Assembly (NCBI GenBank): GCA_900769145.1
Contig: CAAGFN010000197.1
Span: 1 to 18,552 of the forward strand
DNA length: 18,552 nucleotides
Direction: 5' to 3'
From: Rikenellaceae bacterium
Lineage (GTDB): Bacteria; Bacteroidota; Bacteroidia; Bacteroidales; UBA932
The notes beneath the pieces were generated by a model, which made no database searches, was not told the DNA's origin, and was given only the letters and a program-made list of their open reading frames with translations. Below, piece by piece: positions 1 through 7,018 of the stretch. The stretch's first letter is position 1. Every line of letters begins with the position of its first letter. A program made the translations under genes and the position numbers.

Positions 1-382
1 CCGATGGGATATACGCTATCTTTACACGCCTGTATCCCCAACGCTTGGTGGACGACAAGGACCAATGGTAATTGCACGTGTTTGTCTTGGCATCGTATTC
101 AAACGAGATGACATCATTGTCATAGCGGATATATGAATCGTCCTGCATAAAGCCCTCAAGTTTATGAAAGGCCACCAGATTATTGACAAAGAATTTCGGA
201 TTACAATAGCGGTCAGGATCTTGTGTCAAAACAATCTGACGCTCCATCCAGTCGCAGAAACAAGCTATCTTGAGTACGGTGCTCTTTCCCGAACTCTGAG
301 GCCCGAGTATCACATTGATACGCTTCAGTTCAATGACGGCCTCTTTAATAGGACCGAAATTGCGAATAGTCAGCCGTTTCAT
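1..382 (-). CDS. AAA family P-loop ATPase (OLD/RecF-like), N-terminal part, runs off left edge
   Basis: An open frame begins at an ATG at 382 and stays open for 127 codons to the window edge, so only the N-terminus is visible. It starts MKRLTIRNFGPIKEAVIELK and has a Walker A motif GPQSSGKST at about residues 27-35. This is the layout of the ABC/SMC-like AAA ATPases (OLD, RecF, AAA_15/AAA_23), where the first strand 'I-x-N-F-x-x-I' precedes the P-loop. The last visible residues, KIAYIPS, resemble the 'YIPAER'-type strand of that family. Walker B, the signature motif and any nuclease (Toprim) domain would lie beyond the edge, so the function is unknown. Such proteins occur in defence systems, as stand-alone ATPases and in DNA repair. 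It is 122 nt downstream of the mutarotase gene. No convincing Bacteroides-type promoter was found in that gap, only an isolated near match to the -7 box. Confidence 0.8.
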   Translation of the reverse strand, partial: MKRLTIRNFGPIKEAVIELKRINVILGPQSSGKSTVLKIACFCDWMERQIVLTQDPDRYCNPKFFVNNLVAFHKLEGFMQDDSYIRYDNDVISFEYDAKTNTCNYHWSLSSTKRWGYRRVKIAYIPS

Positions 383-504
383 ATCCGTGTCTTTAACTAT
401 AAAATAAAACTTTACGACCCATTGCCTGGCGACGAGACGTCATTTGCAAATTAAGTCTCTTAATATAACAAATTAATTCCAAAACACAAACGAAATATAA
501 AAAA

Positions 505-843
505 TTACCCCTCCTCCGAGTCGAATATCTTCCCCATCAGCGTCCATTTCTCAGCCGAGGTGGCATCTGGGTCGCAGCCCTGGAACTGGCTTACGTAGGC
601 TTCCCATTCGGCCTGGCGGGGAAGGGTGGCGAGCCTTGCCATGTCGCGGTCCCAGTCGAAGTCATCCACGGTGTCCACTATCATGAAGAGGACATTGGAC
701 TTGGCGTATATCTGCATCGAGAGTATGCCTACGGCGTGCTGGCCGGCTATTATCTCGGGCCATACATGGGAGTGTACCTCAATGTATTTTTCGACCAGAA
801 GGGGGTCGTTTTTCAATGTCAGGGTCTGGCAGTAGCGTTTCAT
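505..843 (-). CDS. rhaM: RhaM-family sugar mutarotase (L-rhamnose or L-fucose type)
   Basis: A 112-residue protein of the L-rhamnose mutarotase family (COG3254, formerly DUF718). Family members interconvert the alpha and beta anomers of a 6-deoxyhexose in the cytoplasm. The N-terminal stretch Y20-x3-H24-x3-W28-P29-E30 matches the conserved 'H-x3-WPE' motif of E. coli RhaM, whose His is catalytic. A second conserved block, RQAEWEAYVSQFQ, lies near residues 76-88. The length is normal (E. coli RhaM is 104 residues). The ATG at 843 is followed directly by the family's first beta strand. No rhamnose or fucose catabolic gene is nearby; the nearest sugar genes make GDP-L-fucose. A fucose preference is therefore possible, but it is an inference from context only. 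It follows the DUF4143 ATPase gene by 58 nt on the same strand. Confidence 0.88.
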   Translation of the reverse strand: MKRYCQTLTLKNDPLLVEKYIEVHSHVWPEIIAGQHAVGILSMQIYAKSNVLFMIVDTVDDFDWDRDMARLATLPRQAEWEAYVSQFQGCDPDATSAEKWTLMGKIFDSEEG

Positions 844-901
844 ACTGGTTCCATTAACATTTATTTGTGGTACTACAGATTTTGGTTCTGTCTGTTTTTT
901 A

Positions 902-2113
902 TCAGAGTCCGCTGCCTAACAGCCTCTCAATGTCACACCCAAGGAAATCCTCAAGGCTCACGCCTCCTGTGCCGACAACCAACGCCTTGTCTGGATGGAA
1001 TGCCTCTGTAAATGCAGGCAGTCCTGAGTTCATGCCTCTCCGGCCGCTCTTGACTTCTATTGCCATCAACTTGCCTCCGAAAGAAACAATGAAGTCCACT
1101 TCCTTGTCTTCTCCTTTGGAACCTTCCCTCCAATAATATACATCATAGTCGAGTTCATCTGCCATACTCATCAGATGTGCTCCTACCGCGCTTTCTACCC
1201 AACGTCCCCACGCTCGTGTGTCAACCCTGTCTTTGGCAAAACCGCGCCCGACGTAAGCAGTCATCAAGGCGTTGTTGTAAACTTGATATTTCGGAACGGA
1301 ACCTCGCTTGCGAGCCTCGTCATTTGCATATTTGTACAATGCTGTAAGCAACGCACATTCGTCCAGAATCTTAAGATACGAAGACAATGTGGTGACATTG
1401 CCGGCATCCTGCAATTGTCCCATCAGCTTTGTCAAAGACAGGATTTCAGCGGAATAGCTGCACCCCAGTTCAAAAAGTTGTTTCATCAAAGCCGGCTTGT
1501 ATATATTAGTCGTCATGATAACGTCCTTCTCAATGGCTGGAGAGACCAACGAGTCCTTTATATATTTCCGCCATCGGCGCTCGTCGTGTATCAGGTGAGC
1601 TGAACCGGGATAACCGCCATAATATATGTATTCGTCCAATGTAAAACCGAATGCATCGCGCATCTCGTCAAGACTCCAGTGCGGCATTCTGATTAGTTCG
1701 TATCGTCCTGCCAGGGACTCTGTAAGTCCTTTTTTCAGGAGCAGTCGGCTGCTTCCAAGAAGTACAACTTTAATATTTATTCTGTTGCGTGTGTCAGAAT
1801 CCCATTCCCGCTTTACAATTTCGCTCCAGTTATCAATCTTCTGGACTTCGTCTATCACAAGCAGGTACTCATCTGCTCCTTGAAGGATCATTGTAGTACG
1901 TGCGGCTTCCCATATGCGGTGAATCCAGTCTGAATCTTCAGGGTTCACTGCATCTGCGGCCAACAAGGAATGCGGGATGTTCAATTCATTGAGTACCTGG
2001 AGGACCAATGTTGATTTGCCCACCTGCCGTGGTCCTGCCACCACCTGCATGAATTTGCGTGGCTCAAGGATACGCTCTTTCAGTATCCCGAACTGTTTGC
2101 GTATATATTCCAT
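902..2113 (-). CDS. AAA ATPase with C-terminal DUF4143 (PD-(D/E)xK-like) domain
   Basis: A 403-residue protein of the large, poorly characterised AAA_14/DUF4143 family. Residues 27-35 (GPRQVGKST) form Walker A, LLVIDEVQKI near residue 85-95 is Walker B, and VVLLGSSR near 135 is a sensor-1-type strand. The C-terminal half carries 'WVESAVGAHL', then 'KEVDFIV' and 'AIEVKSG', which together follow the E-x(n)-D-x(n)-E-x-K pattern of restriction-endonuclease-like folds in this family. Biochemical roles are mostly unknown; toxin-antitoxin-like or DNA-processing roles have been suggested for relatives. The ATG at 2113 sits 20 nt downstream of a five-unit, 22-bp-phased repeat array, which probably controls this gene. 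It lies downstream of the GDP-fucose synthase gene on the same strand, but nothing links it to polysaccharide synthesis. The frame is intact with no sign of decay. Confidence 0.9.
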   Translation of the reverse strand: MEYIRKQFGILKERILEPRKFMQVVAGPRQVGKSTLVLQVLNELNIPHSLLAADAVNPEDSDWIHRIWEAARTTMILQGADEYLLVIDEVQKIDNWSEIVKREWDSDTRNRINIKVVLLGSSRLLLKKGLTESLAGRYELIRMPHWSLDEMRDAFGFTLDEYIYYGGYPGSAHLIHDERRWRKYIKDSLVSPAIEKDVIMTTNIYKPALMKQLFELGCSYSAEILSLTKLMGQLQDAGNVTTLSSYLKILDECALLTALYKYANDEARKRGSVPKYQVYNNALMTAYVGRGFAKDRVDTRAWGRWVESAVGAHLMSMADELDYDVYYWREGSKGEDKEVDFIVSFGGKLMAIEVKSGRRGMNSGLPAFTEAFHPDKALVVGTGGVSLEDFLGCDIERLLGSGL

Positions 2114-2133
2114 AACGGTTAATGATTTGTAAA

Positions 2134-2243
2134 TTTACTCAATTTTCATGATGGGTTTACTCAATTCTATTCGCAAATTTACTCAATTCTTATGGAATTT
2201 TTACTCAAATCTATGAGCAAAATTACTCAAATCTCAAAAATTA
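2134..2243 (-). repeat. Five direct repeats with exact 22-bp period upstream of the DUF4143 ATPase gene
   Basis: On the plus strand five copies of TTTACTCAATTCT begin at 2134, 2156, 2178, 2200 and 2222, so the period is exactly 22 bp. The conserved core is TTACTCAA (TTGAGTAA on the coding strand). The 9-bp spacers are not conserved. Units 4 and 5 carry the variant TACTCAAATCT. The array fills nearly all of the 134-bp gap between the fcl stop and the ATPase start. Units 3 and 5 contain exact TAnnTTTG matches (TAAATTTG at 2181-2174 and TAATTTTG at 2225-2218, reading the minus strand), the Bacteroides -7 box. No properly spaced -33 TTTG accompanies either. The 22-bp phase, two helical turns, suggests cooperative protein binding on one face of the DNA. 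Confidence 0.92.
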
Positions 2244-2247
2244 TCCG

Positions 2248-3453
2248 CTACTTCAAACTCCCCCGGTACCAGTCGAACAGCCTCTGAACTCCGTCTTCAA
2301 TCTCGACCTTGTGGGTCCAGCCGAGAGAATGCAACTTGCTAACATCGATGAGTTTGCGCATTGTACCGTCAGGCTTGGAGGCATCGAATTCCACGGTTCC
2401 GGTGAAGCGTACTGCCTTTACTACGAGCTGCGAGAGTTCACGGATGGTGAGTTCCTTGCCGGTGCCGACATTGATATGGCAATTGCGGATTTCGCCGAGG
2501 GACGGGATTGCGCCGCCGCGGCCGGTGGAATGATTGCGGTCAACCACGCCATCGGCACTTACGCCGTAATGGACGGATGAATATTTGTCAATGCCAATGA
2601 TATCCTTGAAATCAACATTGAGAAGGACGTGGACGGAGGCGTCGGCCATATCCTCGCTCCAGAGGAATTCACGGAGCGGGGTGCCTGTGCCCCAGAGCAC
2701 TACCCGATTGTCGAAAATGCCGTAGAATCCCAGCACTTTGAGAATCTCAGCCTCGTCAGAATTACCGTCAATGATATAGCGCAGGGTTTCGCCATTTTCC
2801 TTGATATTCGCACCTACAGGCCTGAGAGACAAGTCTTTGCGTATCATTGCCCAGTCTCCGTCATTGAGCAGCTTGGCAAGGTAGATCTTGCGCATCATCG
2901 CAGGCATCACGTGGGAGTTCTCCAGATGGAAATTGTCGTTCGGGCCGTAGAGGTTGGTCGGCATGACGGCAATGTAGTTGGTGCCGTACTGGAGGTTGTA
3001 GCTTTCGCACATTTTCAGGCCGGCAATCTTGGCAATGGCGTATTCCTCATTGGTGTACTCCAGCGGGGAGGTCAGCAGGCAGTCTTCCTTCATCGGCTGG
3101 GGCGCATTCTTCGGGTAGATGCAGGTGGAGCCGAGGAAGAGGAGTTTCTTAACGCCATGTGCGTAGGACTCGCTTATGACATTGCACTGCATCTTCATGT
3201 TCTGCATTATGAAGTCTGCGCGGTACAATGAATTGGCCATGATTCCGCCGACGAAGGCGGCTGCAAGTACCACTGCGTCAGGGCGTTCCTCGTCGAAGAA
3301 ACGTCTCACGGCCAGCTGGTCGGTGAGGTCCAGTTCGCTGTGTGTGCGGCCTATGAGATTCGTGTAGCCACGACCCAGGAGGTTGTTCCAGATGGCGGAG
3401 CCTACCAGGCCGCGGTGGCCGGCTATGTATATTTTGGATGTTTTTTCCAGCAT
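2248..3453 (-). CDS. fcl: GDP-L-fucose synthase (GDP-4-keto-6-deoxymannose epimerase/reductase)
   Basis: Converts GDP-4-keto-6-deoxy-D-mannose to GDP-L-fucose with NADPH, the step after Gmd. From the ATG at 3453 it is 401 residues. Visible motifs are the Rossmann GHRGLVG (12-18), the GSTCIYP loop with Ser109 and Cys111, the YxxxK pair Tyr138/Lys142, and His181 in SHVMP, all matching catalytic residues of E. coli Fcl. It is about 80 residues longer than E. coli Fcl (321), with insertions near 194-247 and 284-325; I recall similar long forms in Bacteroidetes. The frame also extends upstream to a GTG at 3477, but that codon lies inside a dispersed repeat, so the ATG is preferred. It is last in the polysaccharide gene order, 131 nt after gmd. 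Confidence 0.95.
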   Translation of the reverse strand: MLEKTSKIYIAGHRGLVGSAIWNNLLGRGYTNLIGRTHSELDLTDQLAVRRFFDEERPDAVVLAAAFVGGIMANSLYRADFIMQNMKMQCNVISESYAHGVKKLLFLGSTCIYPKNAPQPMKEDCLLTSPLEYTNEEYAIAKIAGLKMCESYNLQYGTNYIAVMPTNLYGPNDNFHLENSHVMPAMMRKIYLAKLLNDGDWAMIRKDLSLRPVGANIKENGETLRYIIDGNSDEAEILKVLGFYGIFDNRVVLWGTGTPLREFLWSEDMADASVHVLLNVDFKDIIGIDKYSSVHYGVSADGVVDRNHSTGRGGAIPSLGEIRNCHINVGTGKELTIRELSQLVVKAVRFTGTVEFDASKPDGTMRKLIDVSKLHSLGWTHKVEIEDGVQRLFDWYRGSLK

Positions 3454-3465
3454 ATTATTTTGATT

Positions 3466-3579
3466 AGATTTCTCCACGCGCTTCGCTTGGTCGAAATGAC
3501 ATTAAGGTCGCTTCGCTTGGTCGAAATGACAAAAATCTGTCATTTCGAGCGGAGTTCGCAGAACGGAGTCGAGAAATCT
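3466..3579. repeat. Dispersed palindromic repeat cluster A (fcl-gmd spacer)
   Basis: Three copies of a REP-like element. A forward 36-nt copy (3466-3501) starts AGATTTCTCC and ends TCGAAATGACA. A shorter forward copy lies at about 3507-3531 and shares the CGCTTCGCTTGGTCGAAATGACA end. An inverted 42-nt copy (3538-3579) starts TGTCATTTCGAGCGGAG and ends GAGAAATCT. Forward and inverted copies can pair into a long hairpin in the transcript. The same element occurs at 4742-4936. It starts 5 nt beyond the gmd stop codon and ends 12 nt before the fcl ATG. It may affect mRNA stability or transcription through to fcl; this is inference. Confidence 0.9.
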
Positions 3580-3584
3580 GTCAA

Positions 3585-4700
3585 TTACTTGACAATACCC
3601 TTCTCCAGATACTCAGCAAGGTTAGTCCGCACCTTGGCGGCGGCACCCTCGGCCGCCACCTTGGCCATATCCGACTCCACCATTATCCTGACAAGTTCCT
3701 CGAACGAAGTCTTGGCCGGATTCCAGCCCAGTTTGGCCCTCGCCTTGGTCGGGTCGCCCCAGAGATTGACCACGTCGGTAGGCCTGTAGAAATCCTCGGA
3801 CACAGCCACAAGTGTCTTTCCCACAAGGGATTCCGGAGCATTGCCATTCACGGCAACGCAGACTCCCCTCTCGTCCAGGCCCTCTCCCTCGAACTTCAGT
3901 TCAATGCCGGCGTGCTTGAAGGCATAGTATGCAAATTCCCGTACACTGTGCTGCACTCCTGTCGCAATCACGAAGTCCTCAGGCTTGTCATTCTGAAGAA
4001 TCAGCCACATGCACTCCACATAGTCCTTGGCATAGCCCCAGTCACGGAGCGAGCTCAAATTTCCGAGGTAGAGGCAGTCCTGCTTGCCCTGGGCAATGCG
4101 TGCAGCCGCCAATGTTATCTTCCTGGTGACGAAGGTCTCTCCCCTGCGCTCGCTCTCGTGGTTGAAGAGAATGCCGGAGCAGCAGAACATGTTGTAGGCC
4201 TCGCGGTATTCCTTTACAATCCAGAAGCCATAGAGTTTTGCCACTGCATACGGGCTGTAAGGATGGAACGGAGTATTCTCATTCTGTGGAACTTCTTCCA
4301 CCTTGCCGTAAAGCTCGGATGTGGATGCCTGGTAAATGCGGCAGGTATCGGCAAGTCCGCATTGGCGTACAGCCTCGAGTACTCTCAGCACTCCGGTGGC
4401 ATCTACATCAGCGGTGAATTCCGGTGAGTCGAAGCTGACTTGGACGTGGCTCTGGGCCGCAAGGTTGTACACTTCGTCCGGGCGGACCTTCCCCACCACC
4501 TGGATGAGGCTCATGGAGTCGCCCATGTCGGCATAATGCAGGTGGAAATTCGGACGTCCCTCCAGATGCGCTATCCTTTCCCTGTAGTCGACGGATGACC
4601 TCCTGATGGTTCCGTGTACGTCATAGCCCTTCTCCAGTAGGAATTCGGCAAGGTACGATCCGTCCTGACCGGTGATGCCGGTTATCAATGCTGTTTTCAT
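3585..4700 (-). CDS. gmd: GDP-mannose 4,6-dehydratase
   Basis: Cytoplasmic SDR enzyme that dehydrates GDP-D-mannose to GDP-4-keto-6-deoxy-D-mannose, the first step to GDP-L-fucose. The 371-residue length from the ATG at 4700 matches E. coli Gmd (373). Motifs are the NADP-binding GITGQDGSYL (8-17), the catalytic Thr127 and Glu129 in ASTSELYG, Tyr151/Lys155 in HPYSPYAVAK, and the substrate-binding stretch NHESERRGETFVTRKI. The frame can be extended to a TTG at 4715, but MKTALITGITGQDG is the usual N-terminus. The gene is flanked on both sides by clusters of the same dispersed repeat, and fcl follows it. The gmd-fcl pair gives the de novo GDP-fucose route. Confidence 0.97.
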   Translation of the reverse strand: MKTALITGITGQDGSYLAEFLLEKGYDVHGTIRRSSVDYRERIAHLEGRPNFHLHYADMGDSMSLIQVVGKVRPDEVYNLAAQSHVQVSFDSPEFTADVDATGVLRVLEAVRQCGLADTCRIYQASTSELYGKVEEVPQNENTPFHPYSPYAVAKLYGFWIVKEYREAYNMFCCSGILFNHESERRGETFVTRKITLAAARIAQGKQDCLYLGNLSSLRDWGYAKDYVECMWLILQNDKPEDFVIATGVQHSVREFAYYAFKHAGIELKFEGEGLDERGVCVAVNGNAPESLVGKTLVAVSEDFYRPTDVVNLWGDPTKARAKLGWNPAKTSFEELVRIMVESDMAKVAAEGAAAKVRTNLAEYLEKGIVK

Positions 4701-4741
4701 TCTAATTTTGTTCAAGTTTATTATTTCAATGTCAATTATTT

Positions 4742-4936
4742 AGATTTCTCCACGCGCTTCGCTTGGTCGAAATGACAGAAAATGACACTCGGTCGAAATG
4801 ACAGAAAATGGCACTTGGTCGAAATGACAGAAAAGTGCACTTGGTCTGGTTTTCTTCTGTCATTTCGAGCGGAACCCGCAGGCCGTTCCCACAATGTCAT
4901 TTCGAGCGGAGCCCGAAGGGCGGAGTCGAGAAATCT
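4742..4936. repeat. Dispersed palindromic repeat cluster B with nested 26-bp tandem units (gmd-dehydratase spacer)
   Basis: A forward 36-nt copy (4742-4777) is identical base for base to the copy at 3466-3501. It is followed by 26-bp tandem units at 4778-4803 and 4804-4829 (pattern GAAAATGRCACTYGGTCGAA plus ATGACA) and a decayed third from 4830. Two inverted copies follow: a diverged one from 4858 and a full 42-nt one at 4895-4936. The last bases of that copy overlap the TAG stop codon (4937-4935) of the upstream dehydratase gene. The cluster fills most of the 234-nt spacer. Confidence 0.9.
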
Positions 4937-6854
4937 AGTCCAACGCCTCGTACTTGGAATTCCGGCTCTTGTACTCCGGCACAATCTCCTTCATGACCTT
5001 GACGATAGCCATGTCATCGAAGCTGCGGGAAACCTCCAGGAGGCGTTCCTCATTGCGGCACGCAGTATCATAGTCATACTCGCGGACCTTGGCCACCATA
5101 ATCTTCGGATTGGAAGTAGGAAGCGTGTTCTCCTTCGAACTGAGAACCTCCTCGTAGAGTTTTTCGCCGTCACGTAGCCCAGTGAACTTGATTTCTATTT
5201 TGCCGGCGCCTGAAAGCTGGATCATTCTCTTGGCCAGGTCCACAATCTTCACGGGCTTGCCCATGTCGAATACGAAGATCTCACCGCCCTTTCCCATTGT
5301 ACCGGCCTCAAGCACCAGTTTGCAGGCCTCAGGTATGAGCATGAAGAAGCGGATGATGTCCGGATGGGTCACGGTGACAGGTCCACCCTTCTGGATTTGC
5401 TCGTTGAAAATCGGGATGACACTTCCGTTGGAGCCGAGCACATTGCCGAAACGGGTGGTCACGAACTGGGTCACGCCCTCGACCTTGCCCTCCTGAATAC
5501 CCTGATTGAGGCTCTGGCAATAAATCTCGCAGATTCGCTTGCTGCATCCCATCACATTGGTAGGGTTCACGGCCTTGTCGGTGGATATCATCACGAATTT
5601 CTTAGTGCCGTACTTCACGGCCAGGTCAGCGATAACCTTGGTGCCGTAAATATTGTTCTGGACGGCTATGGCAGGGTCGTCCTCCATCATCGGCACGTGC
5701 TTGTAGGCGGCTGCATGGAAGACATAATCAGGCCGGTGTTCGGAGAATATCTTCTCCATGTGGTCCTGGTTGGTGATGCTGGTGACAATGGTCTCGTTCT
5801 TGACATCGGAATATTTGCCCGCCATCATCAGGCGGATATCGTGCATCGGTGTCTCGGCCTGGTCAATGAGAATCATCTCGGCAGGATGGAACCGGGCCAC
5901 CTGGCGTACCATCTCGGAGCCGATTGACCCGGCCGCACCGGTAATGAGGATGCGCTTGCCGCGAAGGAGGGAACCGATGGCTTCCATGTCCACCTCAATC
6001 TTGTCCCTCGGCAGGAGGTCTTCCACGGCCACTTTGTGCAATTGCCTATGGCTCAATGTATTGTCCTTCCCGTCCCATTCCTCGGCAGGATGCATCATCA
6101 TTATCTGTATGCCCGCTTCAATGAATTCGTCAATCATTTTCTGGTTGTCCCGGAACTTGTCGTTTTTGAGAGGGGACACGAGGAGGACACGGACACCCTG
6201 GCGCTTCAGGATGGCTGCAAGGCCCGGTTCATTGAGATAAACCGGCTTGCCCATCAGGTATGCGCCCTTCATTTCCTGGCCGTCAGAGATGAAGGCATGG
6301 AGGGAATATTTCTTGTTCTTGACGGCCGTGATGCTCTTGGCAAGGCTGATTCCGCCTTCCTTGGTGCCGTAGATGACGGCGGGCTTGGCGTTGTCAGTCC
6401 GGAAGAGGTCGTAGAGACGTTTGACGACAATGCGTTCAAACCAGAGCACAAGGGTACTGAAAAGGTACAGTATGAGAATGGTCGTGAAGCATGGGAACAA
6501 GAATGTGTGCTGGCCTGGCCAGATAATGTCGACTCCCAGTCCGACAATGTAGAACATTGCGGATGACAGGAGCGATGCCACGGCGACACGCTGCAAATCC
6601 ACGAAAGACGAGTACCGGATGATTCCGGAGTATGTGTGGAAGAGTTTGAATGAGACAAGGAAGAAGAATACTCCTACCAGAAGGCCCCAGGTAATGGGCC
6701 AGAAGTTCGAGGTAAATACGTCACCTCCAAGATGAAGATAATGTCCGAGATAGCCGGAGAAGCCGACTATTGTACAATCCAGGACCAGAATACACCAATA
6801 AGGAAGAGCCCTTTGGGTGAAATACCAGTCTGAAACTTTCCTGATTATATTCAC
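4935..6854 (-). CDS. Membrane-bound UDP-HexNAc 4,6-dehydratase, CapD/WbpM/PglF type
   Basis: A 639-residue nucleoside-diphosphate-sugar dehydratase that in this family turns UDP-GlcNAc into UDP-4-keto-6-deoxy-GlcNAc, a precursor of QuiNAc, FucNAc or bacillosamine-type sugars. The N-terminal third has four likely membrane helices (about 18-40, 52-72, 92-112 and 118-140). A Rossmann-like linker domain and the C-terminal SDR domain follow. The NAD motif is GAAGSIG (306-312). STDK (424-427) and M435-x3-K439 form the catalytic region; Met replacing the usual SDR Tyr is typical of the large WbpM/PglF class. The only start in this frame is a GTG at 6854, with an in-frame TGA two codons upstream. The 164-nt leader holds two hairpins and a G10 tract. 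The stop codon overlaps a dispersed repeat, but the C-terminus looks normal. Confidence 0.92.
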   Translation of the reverse strand: MNIIRKVSDWYFTQRALPYWCILVLDCTIVGFSGYLGHYLHLGGDVFTSNFWPITWGLLVGVFFFLVSFKLFHTYSGIIRYSSFVDLQRVAVASLLSSAMFYIVGLGVDIIWPGQHTFLFPCFTTILILYLFSTLVLWFERIVVKRLYDLFRTDNAKPAVIYGTKEGGISLAKSITAVKNKKYSLHAFISDGQEMKGAYLMGKPVYLNEPGLAAILKRQGVRVLLVSPLKNDKFRDNQKMIDEFIEAGIQIMMMHPAEEWDGKDNTLSHRQLHKVAVEDLLPRDKIEVDMEAIGSLLRGKRILITGAAGSIGSEMVRQVARFHPAEMILIDQAETPMHDIRLMMAGKYSDVKNETIVTSITNQDHMEKIFSEHRPDYVFHAAAYKHVPMMEDDPAIAVQNNIYGTKVIADLAVKYGTKKFVMISTDKAVNPTNVMGCSKRICEIYCQSLNQGIQEGKVEGVTQFVTTRFGNVLGSNGSVIPIFNEQIQKGGPVTVTHPDIIRFFMLIPEACKLVLEAGTMGKGGEIFVFDMGKPVKIVDLAKRMIQLSGAGKIEIKFTGLRDGEKLYEEVLSSKENTLPTSNPKIMVAKVREYDYDTACRNEERLLEVSRSFDDMAIVKVMKEIVPEYKSRNSKYEALD

Positions 6855-6871
6855 GATTCACTTAATTTCCA

Positions 6872-6881
6872 CCCCCCCCCC
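6872..6881 (-). repeat. Homopolymer tract, G10 on the coding strand, 17 nt before the dehydratase GTG
   Basis: Ten consecutive C on the plus strand (G10 in the mRNA) in the 5' leader of the 4,6-dehydratase gene. Tracts of this length are prone to slipped-strand changes. A short upstream frame ATG-TTC-G10 (ATG at 6887) ends at a TGA one codon before the GTG start when there are ten G. With nine G it would end at a TGA overlapping the GTG, and with eleven it would end earlier at a TAA. Tract length could therefore tune translational coupling. Confidence 0.85.
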
Positions 6882-6915
6882 GAACATATCGAAAACATTG
6901 ATTTTCAATATGTTC
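6882..6915 (-). promoter_or_regulatory. 14-bp stem-loop abutting the G10 tract in the dehydratase leader
   Basis: On the coding strand, GAACATATTGAAAA pairs with TTTTCGATATGTTC around the loop TCAATG: 13 Watson-Crick pairs and one T-G wobble. The stem ends directly against G10. No T-run follows, so it is not a standard terminator. It could be an RNA structure in the leader or a protein-binding dyad; the target is unknown. Confidence 0.7.
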
Positions 6916-6959
6916 AGTGAGCGATTATGGTTATACAATTTACTTTCTTTTTACGCCGG

Positions 6960-6977
6960 CCGCAGCTTAGGCTGCGG
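6960..6977. other. Short GC-rich hairpin after the NTase/kinase gene
   Basis: A perfect 7-bp stem (CCGCAGC / GCTGCGG) with a 4-nt loop lies 41 nt after the stop of the fusion gene. On the minus strand the following bases are CCGGCGTAAAAAG, with no T-run, so simple termination is unlikely. It may stabilise the 3' end of the upstream message or cause a pause. Confidence 0.6.
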
Positions 6978-7018
6978 ATACAGTTCGTTTGATACCCGGC
7001 GTGACCGGGGGCCAGACG

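Noticed and set aside
450..464. Terminator after the mutarotase gene (ATTAAG-AGA-CTTAAT on the minus strand)
   Set aside because: The stem is only 6 bp, all but one pair A-T, with a 3-nt loop and at most three T after it; too weak to call.
383..480. Bacteroides-type promoter for the left-edge ATPase
   Set aside because: TTAATTTG is a 7/8 match to the -7 box, but no TTTG lies at the right distance (14 or 25 nt instead of 19-21).
2134..2243. Possible CRISPR array
   Set aside because: The period is 22 bp with 9-bp spacers, far too short for CRISPR spacers, and no cas gene is present.
2629..3231. Long plus-strand frames opposite fcl, gmd, the dehydratase and ugd
   Set aside because: They are antisense shadows of genes with strong family motifs and encode nothing recognisable.
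3454..3477. Upstream GTG start for the GDP-fucose synthase
   Set aside because: The codon lies inside the dispersed repeat, and the ATG at 3453 gives the normal N-terminus before the Rossmann motif.
4701..4715. TTG start at 4715 for gmd
   Set aside because: The ATG at 4700 gives the conserved MKTALITGITGQDG start.
6960..6977. Rho-independent terminator after the NTase/kinase gene
   Set aside because: The stem is good, but no T-run follows on either strand.
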